DNA from: Polysphondylium violaceum
Taxonomy: Eukaryota; Evosea; Eumycetozoa; Dictyosteliales; Dictyosteliaceae
Length of the DNA: 21,027 nt
NCBI GenBank assembly: GCA_000277445.1
Contig: AJWJ01000423.1
Coordinates: 1 to 21,027, forward strand
Direction: 5' to 3'
Shown here: positions 1 through 8,866 of the stretch, in pieces
Layout: every line of letters begins with the position of its first letter
Numbering within the stretch: the stretch's first letter is position 1
The notes under the pieces: model-generated
What the model saw: the letters and a program-made list of their open reading frames with translations, nothing else
Told to the model about the DNA's origin: nothing
Database searches by the model: none
Translations under genes and position numbers: made by a program

Positions 1-297
1 AAAAAAAAAAAAAAATAGAATCCTTGAAAAATCTTTTTTCTAAAAGTCTTTTTTTTGTCATAACCATTACACCTTCAATGAAACGATCTTACACATTATG
101 AGTAATAAATAATAATAATAAAATATTGGAAAAAAAAAAAAGGATTATTTATTATAAAAAAGAATAAAGAGAATAAGTGTGTGAGTGTGTGCGTCTTAAG
201 AATTTAAAAGATTAGTAATAAAATACTACTACTACTATTATTGTTATTGTTATTACTAGTGTTGTTGTTGTTTATCTTTATCTTGTTCTTCATATTC
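1..297. other. 3' flank of the DnaJ gene; no gene seen
   Basis: AT-rich non-coding sequence with poly(A) tracts at 1-15 and around 130-141. On the minus strand it is the 3' flank of the DnaJ gene, and a minus-strand AATAAA (TTTATT at 148-153) is a possible polyadenylation signal about 145 nt past the stop codon. A GT-rich patch at 177-193 reads CA-rich on the minus strand. No open frame here looks coding. Confidence 0.6.
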
Positions 298-1653
298 TTA
301 TTGTTGGGCACATGAGACACCTTGTGGGTGACCACCTTCATCATCATCTTCATCATAAGAGGCTCTGCTGTGAGAGTGAGAGTGACCTTGTTTAGAGTTT
401 GGATCAAAGGCGTGGAGTTCAACTTCTTCATCGATACCGTCGTGACTGACTGGTTTGGGGGTTTGTTTAGGTTTTGGAAGGATCTTTTCCAAAAGTTTGG
501 CATTCTCTGGAGTGATGGAACCGTTGGCGGGGAATTGAACATCGAAACGAATAAACAATCTTCCCTTTTCAAATGGTCTCTTGTAACCTGGCATACCTTC
601 GTTATAAATACACTTGATGTCTCCTGGTTTGAGAATCTCGGATGGCTTGCTCTTGACGACGAGTACTCTGCCATCGAGGTGTTGAATGTAAAATGTAAAG
701 CCAGTCAAAGCTTCCAACAAGGTGATCTTGTGGTCCATAACCAAATCGTCGCCTTCTCTGGTAAACACTGGATGTTCCTTTTGTTGTAAGACAACGATAA
801 CATCACCGGGTACAATATCTGGTGATTCATAGTCACCTTCTTCAGAAAACACAATCTTTTGTGCGTGTTTCATACCCTTGTCAATATTGACTTCAAGAGT
901 CTTTTTCTCTTGAACAGTCTTGTTTCCTTTACATTTGACACAACGATCCTTTTCACGAATAATGTTACCCTCTCCCTTGCATGTTGGACATTGAGTTTGT
1001 AATTTTTGTACCATACCTGGTCCAATTGATCTGAGTTGAACTTTAATACCATTACCATGGCAATCGTCACATTTCTTTATAGCATCAGCTGATTTAGAAT
1101 TTGCTCCCTTACTATAGTTATTATTATTATTGTTGTTGTTGTTGAGTATTAGTAATCAATTGATCTAGATCATCTTCATCATTAAATCACCTATCTATAC
1201 ATACCCATCACACTCTTGACATTTGGAGTTCTTTTGTAAAGCAAGCTTTGAAATTTTACCTTTATATAAATCTTCGAGTGAGACTTTGAGTACGTGTTGG
1301 AGTGGTTCACCTTTACGTTCTCTACGACCACCTCTTCCACCAAAACCACCAAAACCACCACCAAAACCGCCACCTCCAAAGAATTGAGAAAAGATGTCAT
1401 CTGGTGAGAATCCTGGGCCACCACCATTTTGTTGAAGACCCTCTTCTCCATATTTATCATAGATACCTCTCTTTTCAGAGTCTGTCAAGACTTCATATGC
1501 AACTGTGATCTCTTTGAATTTATCGACTGCGGCTGGATCTTGGTTCTTATCTGGATGGTACTTGATAGCCAACTTACGATAAGCTTTCTTGATATCGGTT
1601 TCAGAGGCGTCTCTTGCAACACCTAAAATATCGTAATATTTATTATCGGGCAT
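298..1653 (-). CDS. ddj1: DnaJ/Hsp40 co-chaperone, type I (DNAJA/Ydj1 class), farnesylated-type C terminus
   Basis: Type I Hsp40: delivers unfolded clients to cytosolic Hsp70 and stimulates its ATPase. Two exons, 1205-1653 and 298-1111, joined across a 93-nt intron (1112-1204; donor GTATGT, acceptor ATAG), give 420 residues, close to the family's usual ~400-420. Visible parts in order: J domain with HPD at residues 33-35; Gly/Phe-rich linker (about 75-110); four zinc-finger CxxCxGx(G/K) repeats whose first pairs are C145/C148, C164/C167, C191/C194 and C207/C210; C-terminal client-binding domains; His/Ser/Asp-rich end; terminal CAQQ. The intron splits the first zinc repeat, and the two exons only make a correct CxxCxGxG when joined as given, which supports the splice. 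CAQQ fits a CaaX box (cf. Ydj1 CASQ), so farnesylation at Cys417 and partial membrane association are expected from the family. Start codon is the only ATG giving a complete J domain. The symbol is by homology to the D. discoideum type I DnaJ and is less sure than the family. Confidence 0.96.
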
Positions 1654-1924
1654 CTTGTTCTTCTTCTTTTACTGTTATGTGTGTATGTAGTGTATATGTA
1701 TTGATATAGATATATATAAATATAGTAATTATAATATATAGATATATATAAAGTAATAATATAGAAATGTAATGTTAGTGTGCGGTTTTAAAAAAAGTTA
1801 ACCGTGTGTGAGTGTGTGTTGTGTGTTGTTTGTCTTGTTTTAAAAACCTAAAGGATGGTATTTACAATGGTGTGGGTGTACCTGTTATTAGGAGGAACTA
1901 AGTTGTTGAACAAGAATTGAAAAG

Positions 1925-1955
<31 letters not shown>

Positions 1956-2171
1956 CAAACAAGGCGAGTAGTGAAAAAAAATTAGAAAAAAAACTTAAAA
2001 AAAATTAAAAAGACGGAAGTTATTTGTTTTTCTAACTTATTTCATCATATCTTACATTGAAAAAATCGATAAATAATTACAACTTAATCGACAAAAGTAT
2101 AAAGTTGTTATAAATATTAAAATAGGAAAATTATGTTCTTTCCTCCTTTGTTTTATAAAACAAATATATAA

Positions 2172-2202
<31 letters not shown>

Positions 2203-2464
2203 AAGGTTGAGCGTCTCAGAAAATACACACCAAATTTCACTCAAAAAACCTCTGACATATCATTCATTTACACACACGAGGGGTGGGGTAATAATTTTGG
2301 ACACAAAATATATTTGAATAATTAATATTACTATACTCTTACGATTATAATACCGACGAGTGAGTGTGTATTTATAAATACAGTCCCAATAGATATAGGG
2401 GATAGATATACGGGATAGATAGGGTTACATGATAAATAAATATATATAGGTGACATTTATTAAA
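1654..2464. other. Intergenic: DnaJ promoter side and CLASP 3' flank
   Basis: About 810 nt between two minus-strand genes. It holds long poly(A) runs (about 1927-1951 and 2179-2201), TATA-like AT alternations at 1700-1760, and GT-rich patches at 1678-1700 and 1805-1835, which are CA-rich on the coding strand of the DnaJ gene and may be leader or promoter sequence. A minus-strand AATAAA (TTTATT at 2456-2461) lies just past the CLASP stop. A short open frame at 2052-2240 on the minus strand is low-complexity and not believed. I looked for alternating GAA/TTC heat-shock elements upstream of the DnaJ start and saw no convincing one. Confidence 0.6.
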
Positions 2465-4947
2465 TTAATAAAACTCATCATCGTCTGCGATGGTACTTTG
2501 TTGTTGTTGTTGTTGTTCTTGATCTAAAATTACATCTTGATCATCATTGTTGTCGTCGTCGTCGTTGAAATCAAATGGATCATTTTCAATTAAATCATTA
2601 TCGTCATCTAAACCAGATTCTTCTTCTATCCACTTGAAATCCTCTTCTATGCTCTTTGATCTTTTTATATTATCCAAACTAAACTGAAATCTACCATTGG
2701 CACTACTACTGCCATTATGATTAAAAATATTATTATTACTACTACTACTATTCTTGTTTCTATCTGTATCTAGATCATCTAAAGTTAATTCTATATGATA
2801 CAAAAAGGTTAGTTACACATAATGACAAATACATGATAAATCAATGTAAATATATGTACCATTTGTTGAGGATTCCAATTCATAGAGTGATAAGCCTTTT
2901 TTGGCATCTCTTATACTGCCAGCTAATGATTCAGATATTTCGTGAAAGGCTAGATTATTGTTTTGATTTAAAGATCTTTCAAAGGAATCGAGATTGAGTG
3001 ATTCTCGTTTGGATTGTTGTAAGATTGTATCGCTGTCATCGGTGGTTGCTGTCAAGGTTACTTTGTCTTTTACTTCGGTGCTCAATCTCTTTTTGTTGGA
3101 CTCTAGTGACGCAGATGGTAGGGATTTGGATTTAGACAACAATGGTGACGCGGTGGTAGAGGTGGATGTAGGGGTTTTCTTGGTCAGGGTGGATGAGAGG
3201 GGAGACGATGTGGAGGTGGTTGTGGTGGTAGTAGTTGCTTTGTTTTTGGTAAGAGTAGAGGGTGATGATACAGGTGTGGTGGGGGATGATGTGGCTGTCG
3301 ACATTCTTTTGGCGGGGATTTTGGAGCTGGGAGTCGATGGCGATGATGCTGATGATGCTGATTTAGTCAATAGATTGCTGCTGCTGGTTGTGGGCGATGT
3401 GGATTTGGTCAGGGTTGCGGAAATGGGTGATTTGGAGGAGGGTGGGAGTGATCGAGTGAGGTTGGAGGATGAGGTTTGTTTGGATAATGTTGGTGAGGTG
3501 ATGGATGAGGACGAGATGACGGCACGTGTGCCTATACTGCTGTAACGACCACTTTGGGTGGACGAGAGGTTGGGACTGGTCGATGTGGTTTTGGTTAGTG
3601 TGGATGAGAGTGCGCTGGATATGGCGGCAGTGGTGGCGGTGGTAGACACGGGTTTACGGATTGTGCCCAAACTGCTTTTGCTTCTGATGATGGAAGCACT
3701 GTCGACCGGCTTCTTTATTGTTCTCTCGGGTTCGGCAACAACAGTGGATTTCATGCCCAATGACGAGCCTGCTCTTTTTATCTGTGTTGTGCTGTTGGTT
3801 GCCGAAGTGGTGGTGGTCGATTTGGTGGTCGTGCCGCCACCCAACGAGGGTCGCGGTGCCTTGAGTCCCGACATTCTGCCACTGCTGGTAGGTGTTTTGG
3901 ATCTGTTAATAGATGTGGTGCTGGTGGTTGTGGTGTCATTGCTGCTATCGTCCTTTTTAAAATCATTTATATCGAAATCCAAATCATTAGAGTCGCCAAC
4001 ATCTCGTTGACTCTGTTCCTCTTCAAAGAGAGATTGTTTGATCTTTTCGGCTACCTCTTGCTGGGCCGCAGGAAGACTGTCGACCACAGTAAAGAGGTTC
4101 TTTTGAGTGGTTGGTGTAAAGGTGTACATCATCTTTATGGCTGCGTCTTGAGCCAGCTCAGAGTAGGCCCAAAAGCAGTATCTGCTCGTCAAACGCACGT
4201 CGCTGCCACCATCAACAAGCAGGTGTGAAATAGACTTTTCCAGCGCCGGCACCGAGGTCGTGAGAATCATGCCGGGCTCTTCGATGGCACGTTGTAGCAC
4301 AATCAATATATACTCGCAGCAACGTTTACGAAGCTGCTCATTTTTGGGGTCGAGACTGCCATTGAGAAACATGGTCAACAGATTCTTGGTCTGCACACAC
4401 ATCAACACGTCCCTAATGGTGACGTGGGCAGCATCCGATATGATGGCCGTCTTGACAATGACCATCTTGATCAATGCCTGCATATACTGTGAGGCAAAGG
4501 GTTCAAACTTGCTGCCCATTCTCTGTGCCAACAGCGTGACGACCGTGCACGCTTCCTTGACAATCGTCGATCTGAGTTCTGTCAGCTGTTCAATGAGTTG
4601 CGGTGACAGATATCTGAGTAACGATGTCCACGTCTTAAACTCTATTGCATTACCATTGACGATCCTCTGCAACACAATCAATGATTTATATCTAAATGAC
4701 CAATCTCTTGTATCCTTGTTCTTGAATTCAAAGAATATTTCCTCTATCTTTTTCTGCAACTCTTTCTCATCGTCAAACTATGATACATAATAATAAACAC
4801 GCACAAATATTAGTATTGTATTTGAAATCCTTGTTTTACGTCATCCATGGTATATACATTTAATACAGATGTCTCTTGTTTTGCAGGAGAGAATACTCTA
4901 GATTGAATGGAAGAGGCTGGTGTCAATGTTGGTTTAGATGTCTTCAT
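2465..4947 (-). CDS. CLASP-like TOG-domain microtubule-associated protein
   Basis: Probable microtubule plus-end/stabilising protein of the CLASP family. Three exons: about 4858-4947 (or 4840-4947), 2860-4777 and 2465-2790; introns 4778-4857 (or 4778-4839) and 2791-2859. Product 777 or 783 residues, the first donor being ambiguous (GTATAT at 4857 or GTAAAA at 4839, both in phase 0). Residues ~31-265 form one helical-repeat CLASP_N/TOG domain (KDTRDWSFRYKSL, LRSTIVKEACTVV, ISDAAHVTIRDV, SDVRLTSRYCFW). A long Ser/Thr/Pro- and Lys-rich stretch follows and contains an SKIP motif (3314-3325, residues ~515-518), matching the SxIP signal for EB1 binding. The C-terminal exon is acidic and Asn/Gln-rich, ending in DDDEFY. 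Known CLASPs usually carry two or three TOG domains; only one is visible. The TOG part is GC-richer than the tail. The start ATG at 4947 overlaps a two-codon upstream frame. The family call is solid; exact orthology and first exon are less sure. Confidence 0.85.
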
Positions 4948-5628
4948 TTCATTATATATATATACAACTCTGATTTTATATTATTAAAACAAACAAAAAA
5001 AATAGAAATAGAAAAAACTTGCCTTCCTTTTTTTTTTTTTTTTTTTTCTTTTTCTTTTTCTTGATTTTTTGCAAGTAATATTAATTAATCTTTTTTTGTA
5101 AACTTACTTTGGTTTATTGCCACAACTAAATACACAGACATCAATGTAAATGGTTTGGTAATAGTTTGAAAAGGAATCTTTAGTGATCTTATTGATCTGG
5201 GTCCAAGTTTGCATTTAACCCGGGTCATTGCTGTATTATTAATTTAATACCAAAAGATTTCATTTTATGAGGGTTTAAAGGTAAATTAGGTCACTCCAAT
5301 AAGAAACAGCACTTAGATATTTCATCTTAAAAGTAGATTTTTCTTATTTCAAACAAGAGGAATTTATTAATTAAAGTTAATATAGTATCATCATTTATGG
5401 AACAAAGACCAATATATTGGAATATAAAATTCAATGATCTTCATTGGATGAATTGTTTTTGAATATTTTTAATAGAGAATAGAGTTATAAATACATCCCA
5501 AGAATTTGATAAATATTTACTTTTTATTTTTAAATGATTAATATAAGTTTATATATAAATCAATATGTATGACTATTATTATTGTTATTATTAGTTATTT
5601 AAAATTATTATTGCATTGATTGATTAGA
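4948..5628. other. Intergenic with coding-like stretches; no gene assigned
   Basis: Lies between the CLASP start and the BTB-Fis1 stop. A T-rich tract at 5030-5047 lies upstream of the CLASP start. Beyond it the sequence is less simple than usual spacer. A plus-strand frame is open over 5337-5462 and again over 5463-5537. A minus-strand 47-codon frame runs 5228 to 5085 and overlaps a GTAAGT donor-like site; it could be an untranslated or alternative leader exon for the CLASP gene, but its phase does not join the CLASP reading frame through the nearest acceptor. None of these is supported enough to call a gene. Confidence 0.4.
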
Positions 5629-6875
5629 TTATTTTTTAAAATCTGGAATTGAGTTATCCAATGCACCTAAAAAATCATGAGCTGAAACTGGTTGAATATT
5701 TGAAGATGTGATTGCCTTGGCAGCATTGTAGGCAACAGTGCCAGTAGTGTGGGCTACTTTGGCAACAGTTGATGGTGATGCAGTGGTGGCGGTGGTGGTG
5801 GCAGCTTCAGATGCAACGCTTGCAGCATTGTTGGCCACCGATGATGCCTTTTCAATGATTCTGCTGGTGGTATTAACAACATTTTGAGCAACTTGTGATA
5901 CATTGTCTTGATTGTTTTTAATGGCATTTACAACGTGTGGCACTGCAGATGCGCTGCCATTACGTATAGAGGTGGTGACCAATGATGCCAATTTATACCA
6001 ATTTCTAATCTTGAAGAATCCAAACACACCAACTGCAATTAAAACACAAACAATGATACCGATTCTAGCATTACTGATTCTATTGTCGGCAAACAATACC
6101 AACAACGATCTGGCTTGTGGATTGTGTGGATCAGTTGAGAGAATTTCCTCCAATTGTTCAATACCCTCTTTATTTAATCCAAGTCTATAGCAAGCATAGG
6201 CAATAGAGTATCTGTATAAATAACTTTCTGGTTCCATTTTCTTTAACTCTATATATATAGATAACTTGTTCATTAATATCTATACTCTCTTTGTGTTGTT
6301 TAGTCTCTATATCTAACTCTTAGTATACATACGTTGGAAAAAGAATAAACCTCTTTTAATATCATATTTAGAACTATTATGAATTAAGCTTTGAGCATAT
6401 GAAAATATTTGATCTTTTGGTAATTTAAGAATCTTGTCATCTTCATTCTCTTCAGCACCATCACTATATTCAATCTTGAAGTATTTTAATTCCTCTCTAA
6501 CCAATTCTTGTGGCATTTCTTGTGGAATAACAAGTTTACCTAATTTGAAATAATAGACAAAGGGTTGATTAGTTAGTTAGAATGACTATTATCTCTATGT
6601 ATCTATCTTATATATCTAAAGAGAAGCACGAATACAATACCAGTTCTATAAAAGTTTAATACAACTTCAAAGACTCTACCATTACGATCGAAAAAGTATT
6701 CGCCCTTCTTGTCTGGTTTTCTCATTTGTCTGTTGGATGGATGAAACATTTGACCGAGTAATGTATTTGGATATTGGGCCAAAGTGGATGGCTTCACTTC
6801 ATATTTAAGACCACCGATATTTAAAATAACAGTTTCATCATCATAATCTTGTTCAATATCAACTGGTGAACTCAT
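5629..6875 (-). CDS. BTB/T1 (KCTD-type) domain fused to Fis1-like TPR and membrane anchor
   Basis: Three exons (6641-6875, 6333-6539, 5629-6248; introns 6540-6640 and 6249-6332) encode 353 residues. Residues ~16-101 are a T1-type BTB domain (VILNIGG, FFDRNGRVFEVVLNFYRTG, then REELKYFKI). An acidic linker (~102-115) leads to a Fis1-like fold: IFSYAQSLIHNS and KRGLFFFQ (~122-147) match the first helices, and YLYRYSIAYACYRLG with DPHNPQAR (~157-194) match the second TPR of human and yeast Fis1. A hydrophobic segment at ~210-226 sits where Fis1 has its outer-membrane anchor. Exon 2 is open from the end of the BTB domain into the Fis1 part, so the fusion does not depend on a guessed splice. Fis1 recruits fission and mitophagy factors to mitochondria and peroxisomes; its usual N-terminal arm is here replaced by a BTB domain that should oligomerise. 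The tail after the anchor is ~127 residues, Ala/Val/Thr/Ser-rich and helical-looking, against about 10 in ordinary Fis1. Function beyond the domains is inference. Confidence 0.85.
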
Positions 6876-7096
6876 TCTCTCTGCTCTATATCTATATATC
6901 TATATATCTATGTATAAATATCTAACTAGTTGTGCTCTAAAATAAACTAAAATGAAACTGTGGGTAAAAAATTTCAGACACTCCTCAAACTAATTAGTTG
7001 TTGGACACAAAAAATTCAAAAAAAAAGCGGGAGAAAAAAAAATGATTAAAAGTTTTTAAAATTTATTTTTCATAGAGTCAATGCATAGTAAGGACC
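6876..7096. promoter_or_regulatory. Upstream region of the BTB-Fis1 gene
   Basis: AT-rich sequence immediately upstream of the minus-strand BTB-Fis1 start, with TATATCTATATATC-type alternations near 6885-6920 and short A-rich runs near 7018-7045. It is one side of the divergent spacer shared with the plus-strand PPR gene. Promoter function is assumed from position only; no defined element was recognised. Confidence 0.35.
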
Positions 7097-7378
7097 TTAG
7101 TAGTTATCCACGGAACCTATTCTACTGTCTTTTGCATGGAAAGGCGGGAGAATAAATCCGTCGTATTTTTTCAACTCATACCATGAGGATGAAGTTGAAG
7201 TATTAATTTATCAAATTGTTCAATAAAAGCTTTGGATCACCTTCATACTTAAAATATTTATTTGAGTCAGCGAGTATCTACTTGTATGGTCACTACCACC
7301 TACCTTAATGACCAAATAGATATTGATTAATCCTGGATGTAATATTAGTTTTTTACGAGTTTTAGTTTTTTTTTTTTT
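7097..7378 (-). pseudogene. Possible gene relic of unknown identity
   Basis: On the minus strand this spacer contains three successive, partly overlapping open stretches in different frames (ending at 7220, 7203 and 7097). Their wording is unusually protein-like for dictyostelid spacer: they include Trp, Tyr, Asp, Gly and Pro-containing runs such as VIKVGGSDHTSRYS, KYFKYEGDPKLL and YELKKYDGFILPPF. Base composition is also clearly less AT-biased than the flanks. No single intact frame and no start codon are seen, so this is either a decayed gene fragment with at least two breaks or a chance effect. I do not recognise the family. Confidence 0.3.
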
Positions 7379-7447
7379 TTGTTTTAATTTCGTGATATTT
7401 TTTGGGACGTTTTTATTACATATTCATTCATATCTGTGATCAACGCA

Positions 7448-8722
7448 ATGCAATCAATATCAAAGATTGGAATCAATTTTATAAGATCAAAAAAATGTTT
7501 AGGAATATATAATAGCATTAGTAATAGTAGTAGGAATAGATTTTATTGTACAAATAGTAGTAATAGTAATAAAGATAATAAAGATAAAAATAATATTGAT
7601 GATATACCCGAAGCTGATATAGTTGATGAAAAGAAATATATAATACATAAAACTACAACTACAACAACATCATCAATACAGATAAATAATGATGAAGAAA
7701 GTGTAAAAATTATAAAAGATCAAGAATTAGAGAATGATAGTAGTGTAGAATTGAAGGAACAATTGTTAAACTATGCTGATGGATTAGAAAAATCACCTAT
7801 CAATCCATTTGAATATAGTATTAAAACAGTAGATGATGCACTTCAACTTCCAGACATAAAACCCATAAATATAGAGTCTACCTATGCGGTGGGTGCCATG
7901 CATGAAAAACTTAAAGAGTCGATGCCATTTCTCAAGGAGCTTGTGGAAAAGGGACATGTAGAGAATGCATTTTCATTGTTTCAAGTGATGGAGAGATACT
8001 ATGTGCCCGTGTCGACAGAGTGCTACGACTTGCTTCGACAAAAGATCGAGGCAGCCATGGTTGAAGTGGCACTCTTTAACGAGGCCATTAAATTAGAGAC
8101 CATCAATCCGGGCTCAGTGGACCCCGATCGACTCTATATTCCCACACGAGAGACACTAAACACCGTGTTAAACTACTACACCGAGACAGACAAACTCGTC
8201 GAAGCATTTCGTCTGCTTTTGACAATGAAGACCGTGGGCGTGATGCCCAATCAACATACATACCGATCGATCATCAACGCAGCACTCCGTTACGAAGATA
8301 TCGATGTGGCCCTCATAGCCTTTGAAAACATGCGATCTGATGGCATCCAACTCGAGGAACAGTCCTATGAAAGATTGTTTGAGGCCTGTTGCAACTCTGT
8401 CCACTATGACGGGGCCTCTGATCTCTACTATGAGCTGATCAATAATTTCCACATCCCCACATCCAACCGATTGGCCTTTTTAACGACACTTGGTATCACC
8501 CGTCTCATGAATTGGTTTGGATTGCCAAAATCTGTCAGATCTGGTCGTGGCTGGGTCACCAGTTTACAAATCTCGCCCTCTAGATTTATTTTCCCCCCAA
8601 AAAACGAAAACGCCAAACTCTTGTCTCCCAATGTCCCTAAATCGATTCTCTTAAAGCTTACCTCTAGTGGTGGCCACAACAACAATACTAATTCACTTGG
8701 AGGCCTCCTACCCTTCTCTTAG
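7448..8722 (+). CDS. Pentatricopeptide-repeat (PPR) protein, probably mitochondrial
   Basis: Intronless frame of 424 residues. The frame is open a few codons further upstream, but the first ATG is at 7448 and is taken as the start. The N terminus (MQSISKIGINFIRSKK..., ~35 residues, rich in Ser, Asn, Arg, Lys and almost free of acidic residues) looks like a mitochondrial targeting peptide. A low-complexity acidic/Thr segment follows to ~residue 120. From ~140 to 330 helical pairs of about 35 residues resemble PPR motifs, clearest in LNTVLNYYTETDKLVEAFRL, HTYRSIINAALRYEDIDVAL and SYERLFEACC. PPR proteins bind organellar RNA and act in its processing, stability or translation; the RNA target cannot be read here. 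The first ~140 codons are strongly AT-rich, then composition shifts to GC-richer codons. Two overlapping AATAAA signals (8737-8746) lie 15 nt past the stop. It runs tail-to-tail with the cortexillin gene. Confidence 0.85.
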   Translation: MQSISKIGINFIRSKKCLGIYNSISNSSRNRFYCTNSSNSNKDNKDKNNIDDIPEADIVDEKKYIIHKTTTTTTSSIQINNDEESVKIIKDQELENDSSVELKEQLLNYADGLEKSPINPFEYSIKTVDDALQLPDIKPINIESTYAVGAMHEKLKESMPFLKELVEKGHVENAFSLFQVMERYYVPVSTECYDLLRQKIEAAMVEVALFNEAIKLETINPGSVDPDRLYIPTRETLNTVLNYYTETDKLVEAFRLLLTMKTVGVMPNQHTYRSIINAALRYEDIDVALIAFENMRSDGIQLEEQSYERLFEACCNSVHYDGASDLYYELINNFHIPTSNRLAFLTTLGITRLMNWFGLPKSVRSGRGWVTSLQISPSRFIFPPKNENAKLLSPNVPKSILLKLTSSGGHNNNTNSLGGLLPFS

Positions 8723-8736
8723 TGATTGTGTTGTTG

Positions 8737-8746
8737 AATAAATAAA
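8737..8746 (+). terminator. Polyadenylation signal of the PPR gene
   Basis: Two overlapping AATAAA hexamers 15 nt after the PPR stop codon, the standard eukaryotic 3'-end signal. Another AATAAATAAA lies at about 8827-8836, also on the plus strand. Confidence 0.6.
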
Positions 8747-8779
8747 AGCGATAGATATATTTGAATTTAATACAATTTG

Positions 8780-8785
8780 TTTATT
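8780..8785 (-). terminator. Candidate polyadenylation signal of the cortexillin gene
   Basis: AATAAA on the minus strand (TTTATT on plus), about 80 nt beyond the cortexillin stop at 8867. Cleavage 10-30 nt further on would fall inside the 3' end region of the convergent PPR gene. Confidence 0.45.
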
Positions 8786-8866
8786 TATATATAAAAGATT
8801 AGTTTGTTTGATATTATTGGATATTAATAAATAAAAAAAAGAGAGAGATTAATGAATGACACGGAC

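Noticed and set aside
204-789. Overlapping frames across the DnaJ C-terminal exon on both strands
   Set aside because: The minus-strand frame at 298-1014 matches the DnaJ family; the others do not resemble any protein.
1654-2464. Heat-shock elements for the DnaJ gene
   Set aside because: Single GAA and TTC words occur, but no run of alternating, correctly spaced units was seen.
2994-4010. Long plus-strand open frames opposite the CLASP gene (183 and 150 codons)
   Set aside because: They mirror Ser/Thr/Ala-rich codons of the real gene; the products are Val/Leu/Asp low-complexity strings with no domain.
6603-6640. Read-through end of the BTB exon (IVFVLLFRYIR) as the true C terminus
   Set aside because: The T1 fold needs its last helix, which is supplied by the next exon through a GT/AG intron that keeps phase.
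7180-7200. C/D-box small nucleolar RNA suggested by GAGGATGAAG
   Set aside because: The C-box match is imperfect and no D box (CTGA) at a suitable distance was found.
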